This document shows, in pieces, positions 1 through 8,575 of a stretch of 64,000 nt of DNA. Origin of the DNA: Sporosarcina sp. D27 (lineage in GTDB: Bacteria > Bacillota > Bacilli > Bacillales_A > Planococcaceae); NCBI RefSeq assembly GCF_000586555.1, contig NZ_AZUC01000047.1:62001-126000 (forward strand), in the 5' to 3' direction. The position numbers were made by a program, and so were the translations under genes. Numbering within the stretch: the first letter of the stretch is position 1; each line of letters begins with the position of its first letter. A model generated the notes under the pieces. That model was not told where the DNA came from, ran no database searches, and worked only from the letters and a program-made list of their open reading frames with translations.

Positions 1-29
1 TAGATTAAATGCGTATTTCTTTTCAAACT

Positions 30-58
30 AAAAAAGAGAAGCAGTATTCACTTCTCCT
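30..58 (-). terminator. Rho-independent terminator after spoIIP
   Basis: On the minus strand a stem GAGAAG (56-51) pairs with CTTCTC (41-36) and is followed by a run of T. It lies about 45 bases past the spoIIP stop and would end the gpr-spoIIP transcript. Confidence 0.65.
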
Positions 59-102
59 TTCTTGTAACACTGCTTCAGTTAAATACTATCTGTTACTCCC
101 TA

Positions 103-900
103 TCATTCTTCCGCAAATATTGAAGCGGCCGCTTCTGCAATGACAGCAACCGTTCGATTTAGTTCTTCTTCATTATTCCCGATTCCACCTAGTTCCACCA
201 AAACAAATCCTGGATGAAGATCCTGATTGTACTTACCATCCACTCCCGTACCACCTTTTACAATAATATTTCGCGTAATGCCTGGAACTCGAGTTTCCAT
301 TCCTTTATTCAACCGCTTAGCAACTTCATAATTTTTGGTATAGTTCTTATGTTCTTTTCCGATGACAAATGCTACTTTTGCATACCTCTCCCCATCCACA
401 GTTACCGTTGTTTTGTCCGCACCTACCGAGTCCCGGTGGATATCCAATACAATGTCATAGTTTTTATTTGCAAGTGTTTGTTGCAAATATGGACGAATCG
501 TTTTGTATGAACGGTGGTAAGGAATACTCTTTTCCGCCATTACTTTTTGAATATCTACTGGTAACAAATCAGCTTCCACACCATACGCAGCAAACTGCAA
601 TTGAAGTTTCTCTCCCAGTTTCGTGATATTTTCTGTTTTGTGAGAGACAGCAACTTTTCCATTTGCAGCGAGTGTAATCGGCTCATAGGCTTCTTCAGAA
701 TGCGTAAAATGGATTAAGACCTTCTTATCGTTCGATGGTTTAGGTGCTTCCAGTACATTGGATGCGTAAACAATGTATGCTTTTTGTTTTAGCAGCACTG
801 AGGAACTGTCCGATTGTTTTGCGGGAAGCAATTGAAGCAAGATTGGAAATAGAAATAAGATTAATACAGCAAGAGTCCAGATTTTTAGTGTCTTTTTCAA
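103..900 (-). CDS. spoIIP: Stage II sporulation protein P (SpoIIP)
   Basis: SpoIIP is the cell-wall amidase and endopeptidase of the SpoIID-SpoIIM-SpoIIP engulfment machine, anchored in the mother-cell membrane. Residues 7-27 form one membrane anchor. The amidase fold shows HFTHSEEAY at about 64-72, DIHRDSVG near 153 and GGIGNNEEE near 240, which supply the zinc and catalytic residues of the family. At 265 residues it is clearly shorter than the B. subtilis protein (about 400); the segment between anchor and catalytic domain is very short. The only plausible start is a TTG at 900-898 behind a GGGGGG run. It follows gpr by 44 bases, as in B. subtilis. Confidence 0.93.
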   Translation of the reverse strand: MKKTLKIWTLAVLILFLFPILLQLLPAKQSDSSSVLLKQKAYIVYASNVLEAPKPSNDKKVLIHFTHSEEAYEPITLAANGKVAVSHKTENITKLGEKLQLQFAAYGVEADLLPVDIQKVMAEKSIPYHRSYKTIRPYLQQTLANKNYDIVLDIHRDSVGADKTTVTVDGERYAKVAFVIGKEHKNYTKNYEVAKRLNKGMETRVPGITRNIIVKGGTGVDGKYNQDLHPGFVLVELGGIGNNEEELNRTVAVIAEAAASIFAEE

Positions 901-907
901 CAGTCAT

Positions 908-937
908 CCCCCCGTCTCAGCTACTATATGCGGGGGG
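908..937 (-). promoter_or_regulatory. GC hairpin covering the spoIIP ribosome-binding site, with a sporulation-type -10 box in its loop
   Basis: Between gpr and spoIIP the minus strand carries CCCCCCG (937-931) and CGGGGGG (914-908), a seven-pair stem of G and C only. The 3' arm is the only Shine-Dalgarno-like run before the spoIIP TTG start. The loop holds CATATAGT (930-923), which resembles the -10 box of SigE-type promoters; I see no convincing -35 box. No T run follows, so it does not look like a terminator. The regulatory reading is inference. Confidence 0.4.
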
Positions 938-944
938 AAGCCCA

Positions 945-1988
945 TCAAGAACTCTGTTTTACACTGCGTATCCAAGTTTCAAGAGAACTCGATAGTGCCA
1001 AAGAATAATGCTGCACCCAACTATCAATTTCTTTAGGAGAGATGAACGTCTTCAACTGATGATTCGACAAGACTTCTTCAAATAACTGTACGCGCTCTTC
1101 GTGCGGCCAGGATGCCCAATCTCCAAATACAGGAATTAAATTTTTTCGATCTGCACTTTTGGTATCAGAATGAAGCCATGGTGTGACAGAAAGCCTCGAA
1201 GAAGGTTTGCTTTCTTCCTCAATTTTAGCAGCCATATATCCGAATAATGTATCAATTGCATCTGCAATTAGCACAGGTCCATCTACTACGGTTGGTATAC
1301 CGATTGCTACAACTGGAATTCCCAACGACTCCTGAGAAACTTCTTTACGGCTATTACCAACTCCTGAGCCTGGGTGAATCCCGGTATCGGTAAGTTGAAT
1401 TGTCCTACACAACCTCGAACTATCACGTGCAGCAAGTGCATCAATGACAATGAGTAAATCGGGATTCACAACGTCGACAACTGCTTTAATGAAGTCAGCT
1501 GTCTCTAAACCCGTTTGAATCGTGACTCCGGGTGAATACACATATACATCTGCTCCGTCATCTTTATAGTAATCCGGAACAACTGTATTGAGCCGCTCCA
1601 TAGTGAGTGGACCGACTGCATCTGGTGTCACATCCTTGTTTCCGAGTCCGATAAACAAAATCTTACTATCTTCCTTGAGATTTAAAGGTTCAGTCAATTT
1701 TTTAAGTTGCTGCGTCATCGATTTTGCCAATTTCGTTAAACCTACGTTATCATCTGCATGTAACAGTGGATCAGTTAGAGTAATGTATGTTCCTTTCTTC
1801 TTTCCAATCCGTTTTTCACCTTCTTCATCTACAACAACGGTCGTCAGAATGGTTCTTCCCTTTTTTTCTTCGTTGAACTGAATACCAGCTGACTCATCTA
1901 GCTTTTCTTTTTCCTCGGAAGTTTGGTGTCTCACCATTTCTTCACTCTCAACGACTAAATCCGTCCTGTAAAAGTCGTAGTTTTCCAT
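945..1988 (-). CDS. gpr: Germination protease GPR (spore endopeptidase)
   Basis: GPR degrades the small acid-soluble spore proteins during germination. It is made in the forespore as a zymogen that cleaves itself. The product (347 residues) begins MENYDFYRTD and continues with the family's opening EESAGI-like segment and the LFIGLGNKDVTPDAVGP stretch typical of the hydrogenase-maturation-protease-like fold. I start at ATG 1988, which has AGAGGTGA at a proper distance; ATG 1994 and GTG 1997 sit too close to that site. It precedes spoIIP, the conserved order in Bacillales. Confidence 0.95.
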   Translation of the reverse strand: MENYDFYRTDLVVESEEMVRHQTSEEKEKLDESAGIQFNEEKKGRTILTTVVVDEEGEKRIGKKKGTYITLTDPLLHADDNVGLTKLAKSMTQQLKKLTEPLNLKEDSKILFIGLGNKDVTPDAVGPLTMERLNTVVPDYYKDDGADVYVYSPGVTIQTGLETADFIKAVVDVVNPDLLIVIDALAARDSSRLCRTIQLTDTGIHPGSGVGNSRKEVSQESLGIPVVAIGIPTVVDGPVLIADAIDTLFGYMAAKIEEESKPSSRLSVTPWLHSDTKSADRKNLIPVFGDWASWPHEERVQLFEEVLSNHQLKTFISPKEIDSWVQHYSLALSSSLETWIRSVKQSS

Positions 1989-2184
1989 GACCATCACCTC
2001 TATTACAAGTGTGTACGCGATGGTTACTTTTTATGCTTTGTTGTTTTTTTGACAGTAGATTCCCCATGTCTGCGTTTTGTTGTTGCATAAATGGTGTGAA
2101 TTTGATAAAATTATTTTTGTTATAAAGAGATATCCGAGAGATCGTGGAAACACTCTTCTTACCTGATTTCTGGAGGTGAATGAA

Positions 2185-2436
2185 ATGCCAAACATTAAAG
2201 GTGCAATCAAACGCGTTAAGCAAAGCAACGCGATTAATGAACAAAACTCACGCACAAAGTCTGCAATGCGTTCTGCTTTGCGTAAAGCTGATGTTGCAAT
2301 TGACAACAAAGCTGACAATGCAGAGGAATTGAAGCGCGCTGCTATCAAATCATTGGACACTGCTGCCGGTAAAGGCCTTATCCATAAAAACACAGCTGCA
2401 CGTCAAAAAGCACGTCTTACAAAAAAAGCTTTGTAA
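2185..2436 (+). CDS. rpsT: 30S ribosomal protein S20
   Basis: S20 binds 16S rRNA early in assembly of the small subunit. The product is 83 residues, very basic, begins MPNIKGAIKRVKQ and contains the family's AGKGLIHKNTAARQKARL segment near the end. The start at ATG 2185 is set by GGAGGTG at 2172-2178; an in-frame GTG at 2176 lies inside that site. It is transcribed alone, divergent from gpr and convergent with holA, as in B. subtilis. Confidence 0.97.
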   Translation: MPNIKGAIKRVKQSNAINEQNSRTKSAMRSALRKADVAIDNKADNAEELKRAAIKSLDTAAGKGLIHKNTAARQKARLTKKAL

Positions 2437-2441
2437 TTTTT

Positions 2442-2475
2442 AAAGCTGTCCGTCATTGACGGACAGCTTTTTTTG
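2442..2475 (+). terminator. Terminator of rpsT (also faces holA)
   Basis: A near-perfect inverted repeat AAAGCTGTCCGTC / GACGGACAGCTTT is followed by a T run on the plus strand and preceded by A-rich sequence. It can act in both directions between the convergent rpsT and holA. Confidence 0.9.
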
Positions 2476-3492
2476 TTACAACTTTTCCATAAAAAAGAGT
2501 TCAAGGACCCTTTCACGGCTACCCGATGTGGATTTTAATTTCAAATCGATAGATGCCAGCTTATCCAACGCCCGTAACAACCGTTGTTCTGAAGGACTGT
2601 TTCGATTATTCATAACTAGTTTCACACGATAGGGATGTACGTTAAGGGTGTTAGCTATTTGTTGTTGATGGTACCCTTTCCTTTTAAGCGTTCCTACATG
2701 TAGCATCAATCGAACTTGTCCAGCGATTAACGAAGTCATCGCAATCGGTTCTTCTCCACTTCTCAACAAATCATGGTATACCGCTAATGTTTGCGCACGA
2801 TTTCCAGAAATATACGTATCCGTTAACCTGAAAATCTCTGTTTCCGGCGACCTCGGTACTAAGCTATCGATAACTTCTTTCGTCACCTTCCCTGATTCCT
2901 CTAAAAAAGCTGCGATTTTTTCAAGCTCCTTTGAGAGCTGCATCATATTTTCACCTGTTGTTTCAACCAGGTAATCCGCTATTTCCCGGTCCATACTAAT
3001 CCCAAATGAAGTCGCATTTTGTTGTACCCAAACCGTTAGGTCACTTCCAGTCAACTTGTTTGCTTCGATGACAACAGCTTTTGACGTCATCATTTTTGTG
3101 ATTTTTTTCCGTGTGTCCAACTTCTCGTAAGGCGCGGTAAAAATAACTGTAGCTGTTGGAGAGGGATTTTCGAGCCATGCCGCAAGTTGGTCTATGGGGT
3201 GCTCGATTTTATCTTTCCCCCGTTCCTTAGCCTTTAAGAATGACGCATTTTTTGCTACAATCACTTTTCGATCCTGTAAGAAAGGGAGCGTATCCGCTTC
3301 TTCAATGACTCGATCGACTGATGTTTCCTCCAAGTCGAAGTACATGATGTCTTGCTGCTCTATACCCGGTGTCCCAGTAATGATTTTAGACAATGTTTGT
3401 TGTAACAAATACAATTCTGTTCCTGTTAGTAAGTAAATTGGTTGTTCAGGGTTTTTTCCAATTTCTTTCCACGCTGCTGATACCATTTGCAA
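2476..3492 (-). CDS. holA: DNA polymerase III subunit delta
   Basis: Delta opens the sliding clamp ring in the replicative clamp loader. The product is 338 residues, the normal length. The N-terminal half has the AAA+-like fold with the family's YLLTGTELYLLQ opening, and the C-terminal collar domain includes SLIAGQVRLMLHVGTLKRKGYHQQQIANTLNVHP-like clamp-loader sequence, given here in part only for recognition. Its place between rpsT and yqzM/comEC matches B. subtilis yqeN. Confidence 0.93.
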   Translation of the reverse strand: MQMVSAAWKEIGKNPEQPIYLLTGTELYLLQQTLSKIITGTPGIEQQDIMYFDLEETSVDRVIEEADTLPFLQDRKVIVAKNASFLKAKERGKDKIEHPIDQLAAWLENPSPTATVIFTAPYEKLDTRKKITKMMTSKAVVIEANKLTGSDLTVWVQQNATSFGISMDREIADYLVETTGENMMQLSKELEKIAAFLEESGKVTKEVIDSLVPRSPETEIFRLTDTYISGNRAQTLAVYHDLLRSGEEPIAMTSLIAGQVRLMLHVGTLKRKGYHQQQIANTLNVHPYRVKLVMNNRNSPSEQRLLRALDKLASIDLKLKSTSGSRERVLELFFMEKL

Positions 3493-3642
3493 TCACCTCA
3501 TTCACTACTTTTAAGTATACATGACAGATGAGGTGTATGGAGAATTTGTGACAAATTGAAACGCAATTGCCATATCTCAGTTTTACTATGGATTTTTAAG
3601 CCCCTTTGTTCTATACTTGAAGTTGAATCAGGAGGTGTAGCA

Positions 3643-3777
3643 ATGAACGAATTCGAAAAGGACGTCCAGTCCAAACGTAACGATCTTCTTGACTCAGGTG
3701 TTGGCTTCATTGTATCTTTCGTAGGTTTCTCTTTAATTTGGGTTATTGCTACGATTGTCGAAGTCGCTGCACGCTGA
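3643..3777 (+). CDS. yqzM: YqzM family small membrane protein
   Basis: A 44-residue protein beginning MNEFEKDVQSKRND and followed by one hydrophobic segment (about residues 18-40: GFIVSFVGFSLIWVIATIV). The sequence closely resembles B. subtilis YqzM, a small protein of unknown or poorly understood role encoded between holA and comEC. I start at ATG 3643 because GGAGGTG at 3631-3637 is well placed; the longer open frame upstream lacks a site. It is a single gene with its own terminator, convergent with comEC. Confidence 0.85.
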   Translation: MNEFEKDVQSKRNDLLDSGVGFIVSFVGFSLIWVIATIVEVAAR

Positions 3778-3798
3778 TCAGACAATAGTTGAACTAAG

Positions 3799-3832
3799 GA
3801 AAGACTCCACAACTCGGAGTCTTTCTTTTTTT
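3799..3832 (+). terminator. Terminator of yqzM
   Basis: GAAAGACTCC (3799-3808) pairs with GGAGTCTTTC (3816-3825), followed by seven T. It overlaps the end of comEC on the other strand. Confidence 0.9.
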
Positions 3833-6107
3833 ATCTCGTAATAGAGGATTTCAACACTTCCCCGTCCATCTGCAAAATGACCGTTCCATGCTCTGCTGTT
3901 GAAAACACCTTCACTTTATGTTCTGAGAGTCGATCAATTACTTCGTCATGAGGGTGCCCATACCGATTATTACGGCCAACCGAAATCACTGCTATGTCAG
4001 GCTGCAGGAAGTTCAAGAGCTCTTGCGTAGTCGATGTTTTGCTTCCATGGTGGCCAACTTTCAAAATAAGAGGGGAAAGTTCTGTATGTCCATATTTCTT
4101 AATGATCTTCTGTTCTCCCTCCATTTCCAAATCCCCCGTGAATAACAAGTATCCGTATTCATTTTTCATAAACAATACGAGTGAACTGTTATTATGAGAG
4201 TACTTTTCATCGAATGGCGACAAGTACGTAAATTTTGTTTGACCAGTCTTCCAACCTTTCCCTGCTTGCATGGTCACGGCTCTAGCATTTTGACGCTTTG
4301 CTTCTCTTAAAACTGGAATCATATTTTCTTCTGTCAAACTTCCAACAGGAGCATGCACTTCCTTAACCCTTAGTTCTTGTAGTATTTCATCCGCACCTTC
4401 CATGTGATCGTCATGCGCGTGCGAAATAATCAACTTATCAATCGTACTAATTCCTTTTCCTTTTAAATACGGAACGACAATTTGCCTACCTACCTCAAAC
4501 TGGTTATCTGGAGTTTTCCATGTAGGAGGACCAATAGAAACTGTTCCACCAGCATCAATGACGTATACTCCTTTTCGATAGCCCAGTTCGATGACTATAC
4601 TATCTCCTTGACCCACATCCAAAAAAGAAACATACGTAGTCGGATCTAAATATGGTTTGACTTGGAAGAGTAGCGCCGGAATGAGAACAATTACAAGTGC
4701 TAGCAGTTTGCTATTCCATCGTTCAATCACTATAAAGGCACAGGCAATACTAACAACCATCAATACCAACCATACTGCTCCAGGCTTACCGGCAGTCCAC
4801 ACTTGCCAAGGCAAACCTGCCAACCAACTGGTAACAGTTGCGATGGAGTTACGGAAAGGTTCATATATAAAAAACAGTGGTGCAGCAGCTGTTCTGGAAA
4901 GTAACGACACGATGAGTAGAACAATGTTGCTCGGAAGAATTACTATTGAGTATAAAGGAACGTATAGTAAATTCACGAGAAAGGATGAAAGTGATAACTC
5001 AAAGAAATGGACCAATAAAATCGGCGCTAGCGCAACTTGTGTGATTGCGGTCACACTAGCAGAGATCATAAGAACTGATTGTTGTTTCTGCAGATAACGT
5101 GCTGAATACAGCAATGAGAAGGCAGCCATATAAGATAGCTGAAATCCTGGTTGAAACAAAACATATGGCTTTAGAAATATAAAACCTAATGCACTCAACG
5201 CTAATGCATCGTCCATTTTCAATTTCAACTTTCCAGATGCTGATAATAGCAACAGCATCGTAACAGACACAGCACGCCAGACGGAAGGTGCCCCACCTGC
5301 CAATAGTGCATAGCAAGGCAACAAGAACAGTAGTAGGGTATCAGTCGTCTCGATCCTCAATCGCATTCGTTTGGCAACTAAGCGGAGCATGACCGTTAAC
5401 AAACCGACATGAAGTCCTGAAATTGCGAACAAATGGGTGATGCCTAAGGTTCTGTATTCGGAGGATAATTCTGCATCCATACCACTCCTATCACCAATCA
5501 ATAATGCTTCGGCTTCGGTTTGCAAAGAAACAGGAAACGTATTTTTTATATGAGCTTTAACCGCATTACGCCTCTCTGTTAACCGAGTCGATGGTCGATT
5601 AACTTTTCCACGTACAGTCATTTGCGTTGCACGAAATAGATACATGGCACCATTCATACGGAGATAAGAAGCCATGTCAAATGAAAACTCATGGGCAGGT
5701 GATTCTGGTAGTTCAAGTGTGCCTTGCACAGAAATTGCCCTACCCGCTAAAGGAGTCTTCAGTAGGCGATTTTTTTCTTCTTCACTTCCAATGTTGTACG
5801 AGACATAATAAGGAACGCCCTCTGAATCTTTCGCGAATCCTTTTACTTTACCCCCGTCAATTTTAACGGTTTCACTCCATTGCATGGAGCGTATTATTGT
5901 CTCCTCGGTCTGTATAGGCGTGTGTGTAGATAGATAATTTATGAAGTAACAATAGGAAAGTGAACAAACTGCTAGCAGAATAATTAAATTGGGGATGTCT
6001 TTTTTACTTGTCAGTATGAGGGGAAGTAGAAGAAGGTTAAGCCATAACAATTCAGTAATGCCGTATGCAGCCATAGCTGATACGGCTACTGAGATTGTCC
6101 AGTACAT
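3831..6107 (-). CDS. comEC: ComEC/Rec2 DNA uptake channel
   Basis: ComEC forms the membrane channel that takes up single-stranded DNA during transformation. The protein (758 residues) has membrane segments at the N-terminus, a soluble OB-like region near 80-160, a polytopic Competence core at about 200-480 (including LFAISGLHVGLL), and a C-terminal metallo-beta-lactamase-like domain with SHAHDDHMEG, LLFTGDLEMEGE and LKVGHHGSKTST. All expected metal ligands of that domain are visible. The start (ATG 6107, or TTG 6110) has no clear ribosome site, so translation may be coupled to comEB 17 bases upstream. Confidence 0.95.
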   Translation of the reverse strand: MYWTISVAVSAMAAYGITELLWLNLLLLPLILTSKKDIPNLIILLAVCSLSYCYFINYLSTHTPIQTEETIIRSMQWSETVKIDGGKVKGFAKDSEGVPYYVSYNIGSEEEKNRLLKTPLAGRAISVQGTLELPESPAHEFSFDMASYLRMNGAMYLFRATQMTVRGKVNRPSTRLTERRNAVKAHIKNTFPVSLQTEAEALLIGDRSGMDAELSSEYRTLGITHLFAISGLHVGLLTVMLRLVAKRMRLRIETTDTLLLFLLPCYALLAGGAPSVWRAVSVTMLLLLSASGKLKLKMDDALALSALGFIFLKPYVLFQPGFQLSYMAAFSLLYSARYLQKQQSVLMISASVTAITQVALAPILLVHFFELSLSSFLVNLLYVPLYSIVILPSNIVLLIVSLLSRTAAAPLFFIYEPFRNSIATVTSWLAGLPWQVWTAGKPGAVWLVLMVVSIACAFIVIERWNSKLLALVIVLIPALLFQVKPYLDPTTYVSFLDVGQGDSIVIELGYRKGVYVIDAGGTVSIGPPTWKTPDNQFEVGRQIVVPYLKGKGISTIDKLIISHAHDDHMEGADEILQELRVKEVHAPVGSLTEENMIPVLREAKRQNARAVTMQAGKGWKTGQTKFTYLSPFDEKYSHNNSSLVLFMKNEYGYLLFTGDLEMEGEQKIIKKYGHTELSPLILKVGHHGSKTSTTQELLNFLQPDIAVISVGRNNRYGHPHDEVIDRLSEHKVKVFSTAEHGTVILQMDGEVLKSSITR

Positions 6108-6124
6108 CAAGCGGGTTCTAGGAA

Positions 6125-6688
6125 CTAATTTCCAAATAATTCTTGTGCACGTTCTGAAAAACTTTTCAGGTCGTTTTCAGAAACATTGGCGTTTTGCATC
6201 GTGTGCAACATATCGTTAAACAATTTCTCTTTAGATGCTTTCTCAAAATCTAAGGCATGTCCATCAAATGGGATATGTTCTACATCAATCTCTGCATGTT
6301 TAAACAATTCAATTGCATAATCATTGTTGCGATAATCCATGCCGTAGTAGACCTTTGAAATACCAGCTTGAATAATTGCCTTTGAACATTGCAAACAAGG
6401 GAAGTGTGTCACATATAACGCAGAACCCTCAGCCGGAATTCCATACTTGCCACATTGTAACAAGGCGTTCATTTCCGCGTGAATCGTACGAATGCAATGA
6501 TTGTCAACGACGTAGCAGCCTTTATCAATGCAATGATCTCCACCAGAAACTGATCCGTTATAACCACCAGCGATGATTCGATTATCTCGGACAATGACGG
6601 CACCAACAGCTAGCCGTGTACACGTACTTCGGACTGCAAGTAAGCTACATTGCGCCATAAAAAACTGTTCCCATGTAATTCTTTCCAT
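6125..6688 (-). CDS. comEB: ComE operon protein 2, dCMP deaminase family
   Basis: This 187-residue protein belongs to the zinc-dependent deoxycytidylate deaminases. It shows the zinc motif HAEMNALLQC near residue 70 and PCLQC near 97, with TRLAVGAVIVRDNRIIAGGYNG before it. In B. subtilis the gene lies in the comE operon although its product is not needed for transformation. Here it sits between comEA and comEC, 40 bases after comEA. The C-terminus continues about 40 residues past the deaminase core. Confidence 0.94.
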   Translation of the reverse strand: MERITWEQFFMAQCSLLAVRSTCTRLAVGAVIVRDNRIIAGGYNGSVSGGDHCIDKGCYVVDNHCIRTIHAEMNALLQCGKYGIPAEGSALYVTHFPCLQCSKAIIQAGISKVYYGMDYRNNDYAIELFKHAEIDVEHIPFDGHALDFEKASKEKLFNDMLHTMQNANVSENDLKSFSERAQELFGN

Positions 6689-6728
6689 AAGGTCGCCTCC
6701 AAACTTTCACCAAATACTACACTATATA

Positions 6729-7400
6729 TTAATTCACTGTTATTGAATCAGACAGTGCGTCAAAAGTCTTTTGCCCGATACCAGAAATATTTTTTAAATC
6801 TTCAATTGTTTGAAAAACACCTTGTTCAGTTCGGTGTTTCACAATTGCAGATGCTTTGGCAGGACCGATTCCTGTCAGCGTCATCAATTCGGTTTCATCT
6901 GCAGTATTAATATTGACCAATGCGGCACCCGACTCGTCTTTTTCGTCCGAACCACCAGTCAAATTTTCAAAAACCGGAAGTTCTTCACCGATAAGCGGCA
7001 CGTAAATCACCGCTTCATCCGTTAAGCGCTGCGCATGATTCAAAAGTCGACTGTCCGCGTCAGAGGTGTACCCACCTGCAGCTGTAATGGCATCGATTAG
7101 CCGCTGCCCTTCTTGTAATGTGTACACGTTAGGGTGAATAACTGCCCCCTTCACATCCACGATAATTAGTTCAGGTGTCTGAGGTGCAGGATCAGCAACC
7201 AGTTCAACGTTTTCATGTCCAGGAGTCACTTCAAGTGGAGTTTTTGAAGTTACATCAAGTGAATCGTACAAACTTTCATCAGGAAAATGCTCGTCATCTC
7301 CTTGTCCTCGGGGAAAGAACAAAAATACTGAAATGATCGCCGCTATTGCAAGAGGAGTGGTGACTTTCCGCCATTTCCCAAAGATTAGTTCAGAAAACAG
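6729..7400 (-). CDS. comEA: ComEA DNA receptor, with an unusual start
   Basis: ComEA is the membrane-anchored DNA receptor for transformation. The protein shows a SLBB domain (VKGAVIHPNVYTLQEG onwards) and a C-terminal pair of helix-hairpin-helix motifs (VNINTADETELMTLTGIGPA and NISGIGQKTFDAL). A basic-then-hydrophobic anchor (KWRKVTTPLAIAAIISVFLF) lies in frame just upstream of a TTG at 7322, so the gene must start before it. The frame opens after a stop at 7409-7407 with no ATG, GTG or TTG before the anchor. The best-spaced codon is CTG 7400-7398, nine bases after AAAGG; CTG 7406 is another choice. An ATG at 7410 is out of frame. A -10-like TATAGT lies at 7452-7447. Confidence 0.85.
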   Translation of the reverse strand: MFSELIFGKWRKVTTPLAIAAIISVFLFFPRGQGDDEHFPDESLYDSLDVTSKTPLEVTPGHENVELVADPAPQTPELIIVDVKGAVIHPNVYTLQEGQRLIDAITAAGGYTSDADSRLLNHAQRLTDEAVIYVPLIGEELPVFENLTGGSDEKDESGAALVNINTADETELMTLTGIGPAKASAIVKHRTEQGVFQTIEDLKNISGIGQKTFDALSDSITVN

Positions 7401-7478
7401 AGTCAGTCATCCTTTCTAAAAGTTGATAGCTCATGGAGACCTCTCTACTATAACGTATCCGTTCATGAAGCGGTACTG

Positions 7479-8213
7479 TTATTTGCGGACTTGAAAAAAT
7501 ATTCTCTCACTTTCTAGTTCAGGTGCTTCATCGGACCAATCAGCAAAAATCCGTTCCACAGTGAAACCGGTTTGCTCAAGTAATTCAACGTATTTCATGA
7601 TCGGAAAAGTCCGCTGATAATGGACTTCGTCAAAACGAGAATATCGACCATCTTCTTCACGCACAAAAAAAGCAAGTTCAGATTGGACTGAATGAGGTTC
7701 TTCTCCTTCTTCAGTTTCCCATATGTACGAAATATTATCGCTAACATACGTAAATGGACTTTCCATGAATAGCTCATCTGTTTTAAACGTTGAATGCACA
7801 TCAAACAGCAATAATCCACCTGGAAGTAGCACATCGTGGATGCTTATAAAAGTTTGAGTCACTTCAAGCTCATTTTCTAAATAATTCAACGAATCAATCG
7901 GAATTACTGCCGCATCATATCGGCCTGATACATCCAAACGCTGCATAGCTTGTTGTGAAAATTTTAGAGACGGAAAACGCTCATTCGCGCGCGATACAGC
8001 AACAGCCAGCATTTCTTCTGACAGATCAATTCCCGTGACGTCAGCTCCTCTTTCAGCAAGAAGAACGGAAAGAATCCCGGTGCCGCAAGCGACATCCAGG
8101 ATCTTTTTACCTGATAACCCATGTAACGCAATATCGACTAAGTCCACGTATGCTGGATATGGAATATCTAACATCAGCTCATCGTATACAGACGCAAATT
8201 GAGCGTACATCAT
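7479..8213 (-). CDS. yqeM: Class I SAM-dependent methyltransferase YqeM
   Basis: A 244-residue methyltransferase with the SAM-binding motif KILDVACGTGILSVLLAERG near residue 40, an acidic loop ADVTGIDLSEEML, and PIDSLNYLENE at motif IV. The substrate is not known. The start ATG 8213 (or 8210) overlaps the rsfS stop, so the two are probably translated together. It is the last gene of the yqeG-yqeM cluster, in the same order as in B. subtilis. Confidence 0.88.
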   Translation of the reverse strand: MMYAQFASVYDELMLDIPYPAYVDLVDIALHGLSGKKILDVACGTGILSVLLAERGADVTGIDLSEEMLAVAVSRANERFPSLKFSQQAMQRLDVSGRYDAAVIPIDSLNYLENELEVTQTFISIHDVLLPGGLLLFDVHSTFKTDELFMESPFTYVSDNISYIWETEEGEEPHSVQSELAFFVREEDGRYSRFDEVHYQRTFPIMKYVELLEQTGFTVERIFADWSDEAPELESERIFFQVRK

Positions 8214-8560
8214 TGTACAGAGTCTTCTCCAATTTCGATCATTGGTGCATCGCCCCAAAGTCTTTCTAAGTTATAGAAACCACGCTCATCCTTATGGAAA
8301 ATATGAGCAACAACGTCTCCTAAGTCAACGAGGACCCATCGACCTGATTCCATACCTTCAATACGTTTTACATCATAGTTTTCTTCAGAAGCTTTGTCGG
8401 CAATTTCACGAGCAATCGCTTGAACTTGACGTTCGGAATTAGCATGACAGATGACAAACTGATCTGCTATTAAAGATACGCCTTCCATATTGAGTACGAC
8501 AATGTCTTCTGCACGTTTATCGTCCGCTGCTTTAAATGTTACTTCTAATAATGTTGGCAT
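8210..8560 (-). CDS. rsfS: Ribosomal silencing factor RsfS
   Basis: RsfS binds ribosomal protein uL14 and blocks subunit joining when nutrients run short. The product is 116 residues, the normal length, with family sequence VLNMEGVSLIADQFVICHANSERQVQAIA and RWVLVDLGDVVAHIFHKDERGFYNLERLWGDA (seen in parts). It lies 15 bases after yqeK and overlaps the start of yqeM. Confidence 0.95.
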   Translation of the reverse strand: MPTLLEVTFKAADDKRAEDIVVLNMEGVSLIADQFVICHANSERQVQAIAREIADKASEENYDVKRIEGMESGRWVLVDLGDVVAHIFHKDERGFYNLERLWGDAPMIEIGEDSVQ

Positions 8561-8575
8561 TGTTTCACTTCCCTT

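Noticed and set aside
2049..2077. TTGACA between gpr and rpsT
   Set aside because: The sequence 17 bases downstream is not a -10 box, so I do not call an rpsT promoter there.
2031..2393. Minus-strand open frame of 120 codons
   Set aside because: It is antisense to rpsT, which is clearly the real gene.
4657..5097. Plus-strand open frame of 146 codons
   Set aside because: It is the reverse of the comEC membrane core, and its composition follows from the hydrophobic codons on the other strand.
7395..7410. comEA as a pseudogene
   Set aside because: The SLBB and helix-hairpin-helix domains and the anchor are intact in one frame, and comEB and comEC are complete, so an unusual start is more likely than decay.
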